Numbered from the stretch's first letter, positions 11,280-23,900 are shown. The stretch is 64,000 nt of DNA from Austropuccinia psidii (GCA_023105745.1 JALGQZ010000005.1:64284019-64348018), one strand, 5' to 3'. The notes: generated from the sequence alone by a model not told the origin. Numbers and translations are program-made.

Positions 11280-13703
11280 CTTTTCATGATACAAAGTTTG
11301 GAAATCCTTTAAAGATTTGGGGAGCTGGTAAGGCTGGAAGCTGGTTCCCTAGTTGCTCTTTCTGGGTATTTGTTGAATTATTTCCACTCCAAAAGGTACC
11401 ATAATATACCTCTCTTGAGTTTTAAGTCCAGGACCTGAGCCACTTCCCATTCTTCTTGCTCTTCCACTAGGGCTGGTGGTGGTGGCATTTGAGGTCAATT
11501 TGGGCTAGTTGATTGCTTCAATGATTCTAACAAGGACACATGAAAGGAAGGGTGAACTGACTTCAATTGATGAGGCAAATTGAGGTGATATCCATAGCTG
11601 CCAATCTTCTTCAGAACTGCAAAGGTTCCCAACCATCTTTCTGAGAGTTTCTTGGTGGTCCCTTTTGTCTTAATGTTCTTGGAAGCTAGCCATACTTTAT
11701 CCCCAGGTTGGAAATCAGGTGTAATTGCCCTATTTTTATCTGAATACTTCTTAAAACGCCTTATTTCTTACTCCAATTCTTCTTTGACAACTTCCTGTAC
11801 TTATTGAAGTTTTGTTTACACCTTTCCAGCAGGTTTATCTTGAGAAATGTGAATTCATTAAAAGCTGAGATTTATTCCATAAATGGTGAAAAAAGGTGAC
11901 TGTTTTGTTGATGAATGTTCTGCATCATTATGTGCGAATTCAGACAGAGGGAGCCAGGTGTGCTAGTCATATTGATAGTAACTGAGATACATCCAAAGAT
12001 ACTTTTATGGAAGCTTATTTACCCTCTCTGTCTGTCCATCCATTTCAGGGTGAAAGGCAGTTGAAAAATCTCTTGATATCTTGAGCTGCTGACATAATTA
12101 AGTCCATAATGATGAAACAAATAAAGAACCTCAATCACTAACAATACTGATTGCAAGACCATTTTTGGAAAGGAAATGACTAATAAAGATTTGAGATAAG
12201 TCCAAAGAAGTGATTTTTGAATAAGTTTGAATAAAGACTGCCATTTTTTAGAATATGTCTACAACTATCAAGTTCGAATCAAAGTTTCTTTACAGAGGAA
12301 AATGAGTGATAAAGTCTATTTATAATGAATTCCAAGGACAAAATGGAATACAAAGAGGCTTGAGTAATCCAACCTTCTTATGGTGAATGTTCTGGTTTCT
12401 TGAAAATTGCTTACATTAGGACACATAGTCCTTGATAATTTGATTCATGCCAGCCCAATAAGAATACCTCTTGATGATCTTTAGGGTCTTCTCCTGGCCA
12501 GGGTGGCCAGGAAATGGTGAGTCATGATGCTTTTGAAGGATATCCAATTGAAGTTCATGATTGCTTGGGATGACTACTCTATTTTTGAATAATAAAAATT
12601 TGGCTTGAGGTTCAAGAGAATAATCTGAGACTGATTAACATCCTGATAATTGCTTGAGAATTCCCCTCTAATCTTTGTCTTGCCATACTGCCTACTGAAT
12701 TTGATCAACTAAACCTGAGAAAACTTCAACTTTGATTGTGAAAAATCTTGACTCTTCAATTTCATTTTTCTTGAGAACTTGATCAAAATTTTGAAGATTA
12801 CTGCTCACCCCAATGTGATAAAGAATCTGGTAAAGTGGCCAGTCTGCCTGGGCGGTAAGTGATAGAGAAGTGAAATTCAGATATAACCTCTTCCCAACAA
12901 GCTTTATGATGAGTAAGAACTTTGGAAGACATAAAATATCAAAGGGAAGAGGTTTCTGTAAACACTTCAAAGGGATCAGAAAGAGAAAAAAGAAAGGCTC
13001 TCTACCACTTGAGAGCCAAAACTATTCCAAGGAGTTCCTTGTCATGAATTTCATAGTTGAGCTCAGCTGGTAGGAGCTTGCAACTATCAAATGCAATGGG
13101 ATTTTTTCCTGAGTCATTCACCTGAGTCAGTATAGAACCCAAGGCATAATCAGAAGCATGAGTCTCTACAAAAGTTGGTAGAGAAGGATTGAAATGGGAT
13201 AGGATAGGAGCAGTAGTGAAAGCTTTTTCGAGTATTTGAAACCAACTAAGAGCTTCCTCATTGAAAATAAATGGAGAACCTTTTTAAGGAGGGAAGTGAG
13301 AGCAGAAAGGTTTTTGGAATAATTTTTAATGAAAAACAATAGAAGTTTGAAAGCAAAGAAAAGATTGAAGTTCCTTGATGTTCTTTGGCTGAGGCCAATT
13401 GAGGATGTGCAGAACTTTGGAAGAATCCATCTTCAGGCCATCACTTCAAAAAACATATCCCAAGTATTCCACACTTGAGGCATGAAATAAACACTTTGAG
13501 GATTTAGCAAACAAATTATTGTACCTCAGTCTTTGGAGGACAGAGGCCACATATTTGACATGTTCCTCCTCAGAACTATAGAAGACCATAATATCATCTA
13601 AGTAGACTGCAACAAAAATATCCAAGAAGTCTGGAAAGATATCATTCACAAGATTCTGTAATGAAGCAGGAGCATTGGTGAATCCAAATGGCATAACTAC
13701 CAT
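11280..13703 (-). pseudogene. E2 pol: end of RT to chromodomain, degenerate
   Basis: The minus frame 13703-13446 carries the second half of RT (VVMPFGFTNAPASLQNLVND, then VYLDDIMVF) including the catalytic YLDD. Its start is separated by a frameshift from the first half (see 13640-14499). Beyond 13446 RNase H, integrase and the C-terminus can be followed only in short pieces with many stops. The last piece reads EEWEVAQVLDLKLKRG then LWYLLEWK before a stop, a chromodomain cut short by TAA. Compared with E3 at protein level it is homologous throughout. It is not functional. Confidence 0.75.
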
Positions 13704-14499
13704 ATTTAGCTCTCAAGGAAGTTAAGTGCTCATCCCCCTCTTCAATTCTCAGGATATTATAAGCACCACACAAATCTATCTTGGAGAAGATAGTATAACA
13801 GTTGGAGACAATAAGAAGCTGATTCATTGGAAGAACAAGAAACCTGTTCTTCCTGCTGACAGAATTAAGTTTTCAGTAGTGGACACACAAACAAAGGCCA
13901 CCATCGTTTTTCATAACAAAAAGGACAGGTGCTCCTGTTGAAGAGGAGCTTGGCCTCATGAAACCTTTCTCTAAATTCTCTGAAATGTACACCCATAGCT
14001 TTTCTGACTCATGAATTGATAAAGAGTAGATAACACCAACTGGAGGTAGAAGACCCTCCAGTTTGATATGATGATCACAGGCGCGGTATGGAGGAAGTTC
14101 CTCTGCTTTCACCTTGGAAAATACATCCAAATATTGGGAATGAGAAGGAGGGACTACCTTAAGCATAGTTTCAATATCTTCTGGCTCTTCCTCCTCATCC
14201 CACTGCTCCTCCAGGGAGGAATGAAAGGATAAAGGAGGAAGCTCCATATCCCCTTGAAAGAGATGAAGTGAAGATATAGCAAAATCTTCTCCAACATCTT
14301 TTATCTCTATGAAGACTTGATCTCTTGATGGAAGTAATGACTGAGAGGGAATGATGGAATGGATATTACCCAAAGGAGGAAGGGAAGCTGTCTTAAGCTC
14401 ACCAATCACAGAAACACTGTTGACAGCAGTACTAAAGTCATTACTAGTTGAAGAAATAATACCAATAGAATCCTTATGACTAGAATAATAGGTGATCAA
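13640..14499 (-). pseudogene. E2 pol: post-protease linker and first half of RT
   Basis: The minus frame 14499-13873 corresponds to the E3 segment from the post-protease linker (SLLPSRDQVFIEIKDVGEDF, then AISSLHLFQGDMELPPLS) to the N-terminal RT part (STGAPVLFVMKNDGGL). The E3 TGA stop is absent here: this copy has a serine codon at that point. RT continues in another frame (KIDLCGAYNILRIEEGDEHL, 13827-13642), which holds the first catalytic Asp. At about 13690 the sequence jumps from GGTAGTTATG to CCATTTGG. Comparison with E3 implies loss of about 14 bases between two TTATG words, which breaks the frame. Confidence 0.75.
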
Positions 14500-14595
14500 T
14501 CCATTTTTCCAATCAGGAATGGGATTAAAATGGTAAAGGAAATCATAGCCTAATATTAGGTCTTCTCCCTTGGGTGAATCTATGATAAAGAAATC

Positions 14596-14865
14596 TCATT
14601 CAAAGCTTGGGAATGAAGGCAAGTCAACAACCCACTTGGCATCATGGGTAATGAACAAGGAAGTGGATTCATTGGAATACAAAATGAAAAGAGAAATATT
14701 TTCAAGGAGCTTTGATGTGGTCAATGAGTGCTTGAGAAAAAGGTTATTTGCAATAAAAGAGTTTGTAGCACCAGAATCAATGATAATACTATAGAAAATA
14801 TCAGAGAGAGAATAAAAAATAAAAAATGTAATAGATTTCTTGGTACTAGTATACAGAGTGCCCAA
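14596..14865 (-). pseudogene. E2 retropepsin-like protease segment
   Basis: The open minus frame carries IIIDSGATNSFIANNLF, with the D-S-G active-site triplet intact, and continues as in E3. It belongs to the broken pol of E2. A frame change or stop separates it from the linker frame that begins at 14499. Confidence 0.75.
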
Positions 14866-14905
14866 TTGTGCTCTTGAAGGAAATGAGTGAGAACCATTGA
14901 GAACA

Positions 14906-16277
14906 TCATGATCCCCACTCAGTCTTTTCCCTACTTGCTAGGGAAGCCTCTTGATGAATCTTGCCTATTTTCAGGCCTCTTGAAGCATGTTTCAATTGGG
15001 TGCTTGCCACCACAATAAGCGCATAGGCCTTCTTTAATATTCCTCTCCTTTTCATAACCAATTGATTTTTGTCCTTAGTGAGGAGAGAAGCATGAGGCTT
15101 GTCTTTGGACACTTGAAAATTCTTCCCCTTATTGTTCTTCCTGTGATAAAGCTTTTTTGAAGATGAACTTTGGGGAGGTTTGGAGGAGTTGGATCCACTT
15201 ATTTCAGGCTTCTTCTCTTTATGACTACCCTTTTCCTTCTGCCTCTCATGGTATCGAGTATCTAATTCCAAAGTGATTTCCATGAGCTCTTGGAGGCTAT
15301 CAAAGCTTCCAGGGTGAGAAGCCAATCGGTCCAACAATCTTGATGCCAAGCCTCTTCTATAAACATGAATATAGGCCCTTTCCCCCCAGTCTCCAATTCT
15401 TGACATTAAGCTTCTGAAATATGCTATGTATGAGGAAACCTGACCACTTTCTTTCATCCTGAGATTTTCCAACTCTTGGTAAGCATTCCTGACTTCATTA
15501 GGGTCACCAAGAAGAGTTAATAACTGGGTTTCAAATAACTGCCAGTTATTGAGGAGGCAAGATGGGTGTTCATTGGGTATATTTGAGAGGTAAGGTTCAA
15601 TCCATTTTACCACTCTACCAGTGAGAAAAGAAGTTTATTACAAAACCTTCTTCCTGTCAGGGAAGATTTTTGCTGGGTCATTATGGAAAATTGATTCACA
15701 AGATTAAATAAATCCTCTCAATTTATAAGCCTTAGTACCATCAAAGGAATCAGGTGCCTTCATTGATGGAGTCTTTAATTCTGGGGCTCTTGAAGTGGCC
15801 CTTGGGCACACTACTTGAGTGAACCTTTCCCATAAGTTGAGGAATATTAGCCATCAATTTGAGAAAATTTGGTTCAGCTTGAGAGACAAGAGGTTGATTT
15901 TAAGGGGCTATATTTGGAGCTTCAGAAGCCTCAGGGGCTTCTGCCAAGCCATCTGCTACTTCAGTTTCTTCAGACTCCTCCTCTTCCATAGACTACTCCC
16001 TTTATTCATCTTCAGCTTCCCCTAATCTGCTCCTAGGAACTTGAGAAAGGCTTGGATAGCCACCTAACGAACCAGAGAATGATATTGATCTTCTTAAGTT
16101 CACACCTCCTCTTCTGGAGGGTTCTTCTCCTTCCATTGGTGGTCCTCTGTCCAAATTTGAACTCACTTGATGAAATGATGGTGTGCAGTCAAAAGGGGCC
16201 CTTGCTGTATGAGTGAGACCAGCTTGATGTCTTTGAGATCTTGTATTCTTGGCTGGAGGGATATTCTGAACTGGAAT
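14906..16277 (-). pseudogene. E2 gag, start codon lost and frames broken
   Basis: In sense the gag begins where E3 has ATG-CCT-GTT-CAA; here ATT stands in its place (16275-16277), so the start is lost. A basic Ser/Pro-rich N-terminus and an acidic block follow in broken frames. The longest frame, 15613-14906 (235 codons), starts MVKWIEPYLSNIPNEHP and includes SYIAYFRSLMSRIGDWGERA and ITLELDTRYHERQKEKG, matching the E3 capsid core. Cysteines of the C-terminal knuckle can be seen in another frame. The slippery GGGAAAA and the TGA six bases after it at the gag end (about 14930) are conserved with E3. Confidence 0.75.
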
Positions 16278-17067
16278 TATTTAAGAAACAAAATAAATTT
16301 GATGATACTTGAGAATAAAACAGGGCTTGACCAAATACGTCAAGTGATAATCTTGATGAACTTGAGAAGTCAATGAACAGTCTTGAAGTGAAATCAATAT
16401 GAGTAAATATTGAAGAATGAAGATGACAAAATCAAATTCTTATGAATAATCAATTTCAGTCAATAAGTCAAATCAAGTCAATTGATAAATCAAATCAAGT
16501 CAATCAATTCAATTCAAAATCAAATCAATTGTGTCTTGAGGAATTCAGTTAATATCTTCAAAATTCAACTCAATTTCTCAAGGAATGAACTTCAAATGAA
16601 TCAATTAAATCAAATTTTGAGGATAAATCAGCTATCTTGAGGAACAAAATCAGATCAATCAATCAAATCGAATCAGAATATTGAGGTAAAGTCAATTTCT
16701 TGAATAATAAAATCAATAAATAAATCATTCTTGAGAAATTTCAAAATCAATAAATAATAACCCCAATTAAATGAAAACTGCTGAAATGATGAATCAATTA
16801 ACCCCAAATTCCAATAAATCAAACCTGATAGAAGAACGTAAATTCAGAAAGAAAATGGAAATAAAATTTGATTGAGAATTAAGAATAAAGTGAAATGGTC
16901 AGCAAAAATTAAGAAATGAGAAAGAGAATCAATTTTCATTTGAACAAAATGAACGGAATGAAAATTGATGAGAGATAATGGAATCATAAAATCATAAGAT
17001 CAGAAAAATAATAATTGAAGGATGAGAGAAATGAATAAAAATGAATCAAAGAAAAGGAGAAATTATG
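16278..17067 (-). other. E2 leader, TTGATT-rich
   Basis: Between primer region and gag the sense strand is a low-complexity run of TTGATT, TCAAG and TTTGATTTGA words with no open frame, the same as in E3 (43487-44244). It corresponds to the untranslated leader. Confidence 0.6.
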
Positions 17068-17082
17068 AGTTGATTAAAATAA
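17068..17082 (-). promoter_or_regulatory. E2 primer region, likely self-priming
   Basis: In sense it reads TTATTTTAATCAACT, directly inside the LTR. It is complementary at 11 of 14 positions to the LTR segment whose sense sequence is AGTGAACTAAAATA (17435-17448). One pair is reversed relative to the equivalent E3 pairing while still matching. Confidence 0.5.
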
Positions 17083-17495
17083 TGTCACAGGGGCTCTTCT
17101 AAATGAAGATGTCCTTGCACTCAGTGAACAGACTTACTTATTGAGGGCTAAAGGGAAGTGCTCAAAGGATAAGAGCAATAAGATGAAAGGTAAAATTGCT
17201 ACTGATAAATAATTAGCATTGAAAGGCATGAAATAAAAAAAATGCAATGACAAAGAGCCAAATGCAAAGAATCCAGAATCACTCTTTCAACCTGTTCAGA
17301 AAAGAGAAAAGGATTAATAAGGATATGACCACCAGGACTCTACTGAACAGATGAGGGAAGGCTAAGACTAAATTAATAATTCATAAAATAGTACCTCTGA
17401 GTGAGAAATAAAATAATATCAATAATAAATCAAATATTTTAGTTCACTGGGGGAAAAACCCCCAGGTGGGTGAAAGGGGGCTCGTATATCACCAG
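17083..17495 (-). repeat. E2 5' LTR, recognisable R and U5 part
   Basis: In sense this part ends GAGCCCCTGTGACA like the E3 LTR and matches it back to the CCTGGGGG...CCCCCAG hairpin and a GATATACGAG TATA-like word. Upstream (beyond about 17495) similarity to E3 stops. Confidence 0.7.
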
Positions 17496-18948
17496 GGCAA
17501 TTTTTATGTGACTGGTTAGCCAGTAATTTAATGTGTCCTGTTTGTGATTTGAAAATGGCTATTAATGTGAAATTAATATAAACAAGATATAATTATAACA
17601 TGACCTAAGAAAAGCCCAAATATTACCTGCATGAACTTCAGTATTAGATTTTTCTTTCACAACTGGATTAGCTCAATATGTGATTGAAAGAACCTTTCAT
17701 AATTTAACAATCATATTTGCAAAGAAGATTACATGGAGCAGAAGTGGGTTATTTCAGTATTTTAAGCAGCATCCTTTTCTTCTCAAGCACCTATTATTCA
17801 GAATTCCCCCCCCCCTTTAAAATTTTTGAGAGATCAATAAATATTGTATAATTTGGTTTTTAGAGTCAAAAAGAAAGAAAGTTTCACTTGGCCTTTGAAT
17901 ATGCATGTTCATTTTAATGAGCTATTTTATCACTTAATGGTCTTCCAAATTAGGCTATCAATTACTCAGTAATTCTCTGTGAGTTATGTGATATGGGAAG
18001 AATATCTCTCAACTAAGGGATGAAAAAAATGGGAATTTTATCAATTAAGCATTAATATCCATTGTTTAAGAGCACAATTTATTGCAGAAAAGAAGGTCAT
18101 CATGTCTTGATATGAGCTTTAAATGTTCCATTGAGAGCACAGAATAAAAATTGATCAATATCCAAATATCAGAAATTACGAAATGGCTTTGGGAACTAAT
18201 ATCAAGAAGGCTCAGCCATACCCATATATTTCAAATTCAAACATTTTCATCATTTTAACCTGTTATACACTTCCCTCTGAAATGAAACACACCACCAACA
18301 ATTTCTGAAAGAAGCTCTGTGGACAAGAATTAATAGTTTTCTGACAGATAAGCAATGGAAATCCTTGGAGGTTTTAAAGAGTTTTTGATAAGATACACCT
18401 TTCACGTGCAGGAATTATCATAATTGAAAAAATATACTTAAATTTCATCTTATAGGTAAAGAGAAGCTTCTTCAATGTATTGAAATTCCCAAAAATTCAG
18501 AACATATGATTGGTAAAAGCATTTTTTCTACATTAGTATTTTCAATATACAAACATTTGTGTCCACAGTAATATGTTTTGGTGGCTTTTGTTTTTGAAAA
18601 AGTGTTTTTGGTTTTTGGTTGAAATTTTACATAATCTACCTCAAAATTCAATTCTTTTTGAATAATATCAGAAACTTAGTAGTAATCCAAACATGTTCAA
18701 TCAAAAAATGTAAATTTAAGCTCAAAGATGAGAAATTCGGAATTATTTTTTATTAGAAATTTATCTTCACAAGTATTTTGGCCACTCCATCATTATAACC
18801 TTATTTTCATTCTTTGCCAAAGTTTAGATTATATATGAAGTATGCCACTAGAACGTGAAGTTTTGAATTCTAATGACTGGGAAAAAATGAAATCATGAAG
18901 TTTATTCCCTCCTGTAAGTTTTATATTAAACCCCACTTTTTTCAAAAG
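17496..18948. other. No supported gene; possible E2 U3 or flank
   Basis: AT-rich sequence with short open stretches only. It may hold the rest of the E2 LTR (U3), which cannot be bounded because the other LTR is missing. Splice-like signals occur at 18420-18560 around a short reading frame (KEKLLQCIEIPKNSEHMIG), but no continuous coding model could be built. A run of about ten C lies near 17806. Confidence 0.3.
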
Positions 18949-19348
18949 GTATATGTGAACTACGAGCTGTCTTTAGGCAGGACAATGTTACAGGTTACTC
19001 AGATGCCATAGAATGGTATGCACATGAATTATATTATCTGCTTGAAAGTACATCTTCAATTATAATTTCTGTTGCACCACTCACTAAAACTACTACTAAT
19101 GATAAATTTCAAGCCATTAACCATTACAAAATTGGAAAATGTGAGTGTTTTTGCATAGTTAATATTCCAAAAAATCTTAAATGACAGCTGAGGTTCTCCA
19201 TCAGTTTCTTTCATTTGATCTCATGATGAACCTCCCTCAAAAGATGATTAAAATTCTTTCACAATTATGCTCAAATACATGGAATCACTCAGCTTGTTGC
19301 CATTGGCTTGCGGGAATAGATAATAAAAATAATATTTTCCTATACTAA
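18949..19348 (+). pseudogene. Candidate two-exon gene fragment, unrecognised
   Basis: Exon one (18949-19140) and exon two (19188-19348) join in frame when a 47-base GTGAGT...GACAG intron (19141-19187) is removed. The product is about 118 residues: it starts CICELRAVFRQDNVTGYSDA, passes AIEWYAHELYYLLES and SEVLHQFLSFDLMMNLPQK, and ends CCHWLAGIDNKNNIFLY before TAA 19346-19348. Unspliced, the first exon runs into the intron and stops. The exons are less AT-rich and more protein-like than their surroundings. A further donor/acceptor pair (18914-18948, only 35 bases) would extend it leftwards in phase. I do not recognise the protein and saw no clear start, so it is probably the C-terminal part of a gene or a relic. 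Confidence 0.35.
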
Positions 19349-19351
19349 AAA

Positions 19352-19900
19352 GGTTGGGGGTTGGTTTATATCTCCTTCTGCAGACAGCCCCCACAATGTA
19401 GCTCTAAACTACAGATGTCATTCATATATGGTATTGTAAACAACCCCCCAGAACCAGCTTCGAATGGCTGGGGGTGGTTTGATCCCACTAGTGTGAAAGA
19501 CGTTATGACGCCACCTCCAAGACTGTGGATTTGGTTACAAAAAGGTTTTGTGAAAAACCCCTAAAACCAAATAGAAATTGGAGGGGTGCTGTTTTCAACA
19601 ACCCTTCAAATCCAGATGTAAAAGGCCATGAGGTTGTTTGCATCAGCTAGCTCAAACAACCCCCTCAAAACAGTGGCAAAAGTACGGGGGTTGCTTGCAT
19701 TAGCTAGTGAAAACAACCCCCCAAAACTGGCTGCAAAAGGCGGGGGATTGTTTGCATCAGCTTCTGCAAACAGCCCCTGAAACAAGCAGTAAAAGGCCAG
19801 GGGGTTGTTTGTATCAGCTAGCGCAAACAACCCCCCAAAACTGGCTGTAAAACACCAGGGGGTTGTGAACACCAGCCTCTGCAGTGTTAGGATATTGCAG
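19352..19900. repeat. 57-bp hairpin minisatellite
   Basis: Units start near 19632, 19689, 19745, 19803 and 19861, about 57 bp apart, with looser copies back to 19352. Each unit holds an inverted repeat of the type GGTTGTTTG...CAAACAACC around CATCAGCTAG, so each can fold into a hairpin. Because 57 is a multiple of three the minus strand stays open from 20028 to 19606 and would encode a 19-residue repeat (for example GLFALADTNNP). Nothing else suggests that it is translated. Confidence 0.75.
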
Positions 19901-19984
19901 CAGTCAAGCAAAAAACTGAGGCATAACAGGTGGTTTCTCTCTACAATAGGAGAGCCCCCATGGATCTTAACAAGGAATGCCTCA

Positions 19985-20065
19985 TTGCCTGCCACATGTG
20001 TGATTTGAACCCATGGCAAAGTGAGCAAGTAGTGCAGATGCGAGGGTTGCCAGCTAAAAGAGGAA
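19985..20065 (-). other. Possible tRNA-derived (SINE-like) head
   Basis: On the minus strand GGTTCAAATCA (20001-20012) matches a Pol III B box, and TAGCTGGCAAC about 45 bases upstream is a weak A-box match. No cloverleaf could be drawn. This could be a decayed SINE head running into the minisatellite, or chance. Confidence 0.2.
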
Positions 20066-20099
20066 CAATTGGATGTTTCCAGTTCTATACCATTCTGTA

Positions 20100-20940
20100 T
20101 TAGTTTTTTTTTTAAAAAACTTTTGTACTAGTTTTTTTCAAATAAAGTATTTTTTTACTAGTTTTTTTTCAAATAAGCTATTTTTGTACTAGTTTTTTTC
20201 AAATGAACTATTTTTGTACTAGTTTTGTTTCAAAAAACTCTTTTTCCACCAGTTTTTTTTCGAAACAATATTTGTGCACTAGTTTTTTGCAAAAAATATT
20301 TTTTGTACTTGTTTTTTTCAAAAAACCATTGTATTATTTTTTTAGAAAAGCTGCTTTTTTGATTAGTTGTTTCCAATCAACTTTTTGTTTAATAGTATTT
20401 TCAAAAAAGTGCTTTTGTACTACCTTTTACTATTCTTACAAGGGTCTTTTAAAAAAACTATTTTCAAATAGCTTTGCAAAAACAAAGTTTAACTAATTTT
20501 TTCATAAATGACTTTTTTGAATGAAGGCAGTTTTGTGCAAAAAGAACAATTTTTGTAATGTTACTCTTTTTTTTGTCAAAGAAACCAGCTAAATTTTTAA
20601 CATAAAAACACTTTTTTGTAATTTTAAAAGCAAAATTGATTTTTCTAGGAAAGCTTTCCCAAGTAACTTTTTATTTTGAGAATGCTGTTTTTTCCTCAAA
20701 GATATAGATTTCTTTCAAAAGAAACTTTTTTCAAAAAAACTAAGAATTCCAAAAGAACTATTTTTTCAACAAGAAAATATTTTTCTGTTCAAAGATTTTA
20801 TTTCTTTCGAATAGAACTACATTTTTCAGAAAATCTATTCTATTTTTCAAAAAAAACTGTGACCTCCCAAAAAAAGTTTTTCAAAGAGTCATTTTTTTGC
20901 AAAAGACCTACTTTCTCTCAAAACATGTAACTTTATTCAA
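20100..20940. repeat. T-rich 30-bp degenerate tandem array
   Basis: Units of about 30-31 bp of the form ACTAGTTTTTTTCAAATAA plus GCTATTTTTGT are clear from 20120 to 20330 and continue in degraded form (TTTTCAAAAAACT words) to about 20940. Open frames here are products of the repeat. Confidence 0.65.
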
Positions 20941-23900
20941 ATTGAATCATTTGATTTAAAACTCCAGCTTTGAAACAAGAAACCAATCTTTTTGCAAAAA
21001 AACCCCATGGAATTTAACTTAAGAAAACAAGATTTTTCTACTAAGTAAAATGTTCTTTCAAAAAACTCTGATTTTTGTAGAAAAGAAAAAATAATTCTTT
21101 TATCAAAAATACTTTTGAAGAATGATTCTCATCCTTACCCAAAGTAAAAGACATTTCTTATCCAAAAATTAACTTCAGAAACCCTTTTTTGAGCTCAAAA
21201 AAATATGAAAATCCATAAGGAAGCCTAGACTATCACTGACTTTGTAAAAGTTGAAAATTATTATGGGCTTATTCAACAATAAAATTTTTAGTTCTCATAG
21301 AAAAACTAACTTTTAATCTCTTTGGATAACACCTAAATGAAAAAATACTATTTATCAATCTTTCATAAAGACATTAATTCACATGCATGAAGAAAATTAT
21401 ATTTTGGATCAGAGAATTCCTAATTTATAACTTCTTTTATTTATACAATTCAACAAATATCAGAATATTATTAAATTCACATCATCTATTTAATTATTTC
21501 TTGCTTCAAACTACTTGTGACATTCAAAACTATGTTATTCTTCTCCATTCCTTGAGCATATCACTTAATTTACTTTCAGCAATCTTAATAAGTACTCTTT
21601 TCTTCTATAGATTCAATTTTGTTCTCTTAAGAGGTTGGGAATTTATTTTTTTTCAGTTTCCTGGAGAAAATATAAATACTAACTTCAGTATGTTTTAAGA
21701 ACACAAATGGGATTAACATTTATTATCTAATGTATAATTTCTTCCTTTATGTCAGATACTCTTGTAAATTATTCTCATTGAAAATCCCTGACCATTCTGT
21801 AAATTAAATGAAGTGAAATCCTACTTGTGGAAAGTCTGAACCTCTAGAATAAAGGTAAGTGAAATTTAGATTTTTGGCAATTTTTAATGTTGGATGCTTT
21901 TATTATTATAATCAAGTCCTTCTCTTGAGAGAAATTAAAACACTGAATTTTCACCTAATAAGAATAAAAAAGGAATACTCAAGAAGTGATATCAGGGTAA
22001 AAATAAAGTCACATATTAAGAACAAACAAAGTATGCCAAAGCTCTCTCCTGGTCATAATGTGTGACTGGCCAGCAAGTGACACCAAAAATGCCCTTGTGT
22101 ATGTGAATAAATGCCAGCCTGGAGTTTGAGTGTTGAGAACCCATGACTGTATGCTGGAGGAATCTGTATTTTAGATGTAAACCTGTATTGGTGTATCCAA
22201 TACAGGTATTTGCACCTGTATTGAGGACAGGCCTGTATTTGATGGATACTGTATTTGGATTTTGCCTGTATTGAGCTGTATGGAGGTTTGAAACTGTATT
22301 TGGTCGATCATCCATGAAGCCCCCTCATTGATTAGGTGTTGGAAGATCTTAAATTTTTAATGATTGGTAATGCCCCTCCTCTCTCCATGGCTGTGATAAT
22401 AAACAGCCTTGAGCTAAATTTTCTTGTGGGAAATCTTGAAATGATGTCATTTCATAAATATATGATACCATATATTTGGTGGATTGCACTATATTTGGAA
22501 GCTTCATTTGTATTTGAATTAAGCTTTTTTATTGTTCTTCACAAAATTGAGTGAATCTTTCAGGTGATGAATATTCATATGGTATCATTTAATAGATTGA
22601 TTGTACCAAAGGTTTTCTGAATTGCATCATATTTTGAATCATTGTGTCATCTGAGGTTTTCATTCTGTTGAATATTTCATTGAATGGTGCCATTTGACTT
22701 GATTATTTCACCGTATGCTTGGATAATTCTGGAATTTTACCTTTTTTGGTTATGTAATCTTATTAAACTCTATTTTATTTGAATTCAGTGATTGTTTTAT
22801 TTAGTACAGGTCTCGCTCCATTTTTTTTAAATTCTGCTTTAATTTGAGCAAATTATGATGTGCAGTATTGGAATTTCTCTTAAAATTTATGCAGCTTCTC
22901 ATGCGTCCATTTGATGAATTTTTTATTTGATTTTACTTTTTATGATATGGATTTCTCTTGATACAGAATTAGCTCAATTACATACATAAGACTTCTTTCG
23001 GTGAATGTAACTTTTTGTAATCTAATATTATTGGTGGAGTTAGGGTGGGCGTAAAGTCACATAACTCCCTGGTATATTTACTTTTGTGTTTGATGTCACT
23101 CTACCTGCATTAAGCTAGATCTTTGAGTGTTGTAAAGGTTCTATTAAATTCCTTTTTGTAGTTCAATAATTTTCAATCAATTTTTTTGACTCATTTGAGT
23201 AAATATCATCTTTTCTCTGTATTTCGCTCTAAATTCCTCTTTTGCCTTATTATGTTTATATTTCTGTTCTAATGTTGTGATATTAATGGTGTATTTTGAG
23301 CTGGTAATACCTAAATTAAAAATTTGAAAGTCCCTCCCTTCAATGTTCTTGAAGGTGTTATAAAACGTATTCAATAGCATAAAATGTTTAGCTTCATTGA
23401 AAAATATTTCTTTTCTGTTATTTTTCTTTGTAAGAATTTTTTTTCTCTCATATCTCATTTTGTATTAATGTTTTAATACAGGGAGTAGGTGTGATCTCAT
23501 ATATTTGAGAAAATAATCAGCTAATTGGACAACTTAATATTAAAATTATATTTTATTTCTTTGATTAATACTTATTACTCATTATAATTTGTAAGTTCTA
23601 TCTTAGTATTTCATTTTTGTTCCATATTTTCCAATGATTTCTGGGGCTCATTGCACTAATAACAATTGAATTTACTTCTTTTTGCTATGGAAATAATCAA
23701 ACAAGATAGCTCCTATTTCTATTTGTAAGTTCCTGCATAGATGTTTATTGGTATTTATGTAGTTTTGTAAGTTATTAATTCTTATATTTGAGCATGGAAA
23801 AACATGGGCTTTTAGGTAGGTTTGTGTATTTAAGCCAATTTCTGGGTCCTTATAGGTAGAAAGAAACTCTTGAAAGTTCCATCATATATTTGATAGCTTA

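Larger units (their letters stand above)
10600..17495 (-). mobile_element. E2: decayed chromodomain Ty3/Gypsy element, 3' LTR missing
   Basis: This minus-strand relative of E3 keeps, in order, part of the 5' LTR (from 17083 rightwards), the primer region, a TTGATT-rich leader, gag, protease, RT, RNase H and integrase remnants, a chromodomain (about 11440-11280) and the post-pol non-coding region down to about 10600. The left end merges with the LINE-like ORF and shows no E3-type LTR, so the 3' end is lost. The LTR matches E3 from 17083 to about 17495 (R and U5) and then differs; what follows may be an unrelated U3. Frameshifts and stops are common downstream of RT. Confidence 0.8.

Noticed and set aside
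20001..20012. tRNA gene suggested by a B-box match
   Set aside because: No acceptor stem, anticodon arm or clear A box. At most a decayed SINE head.
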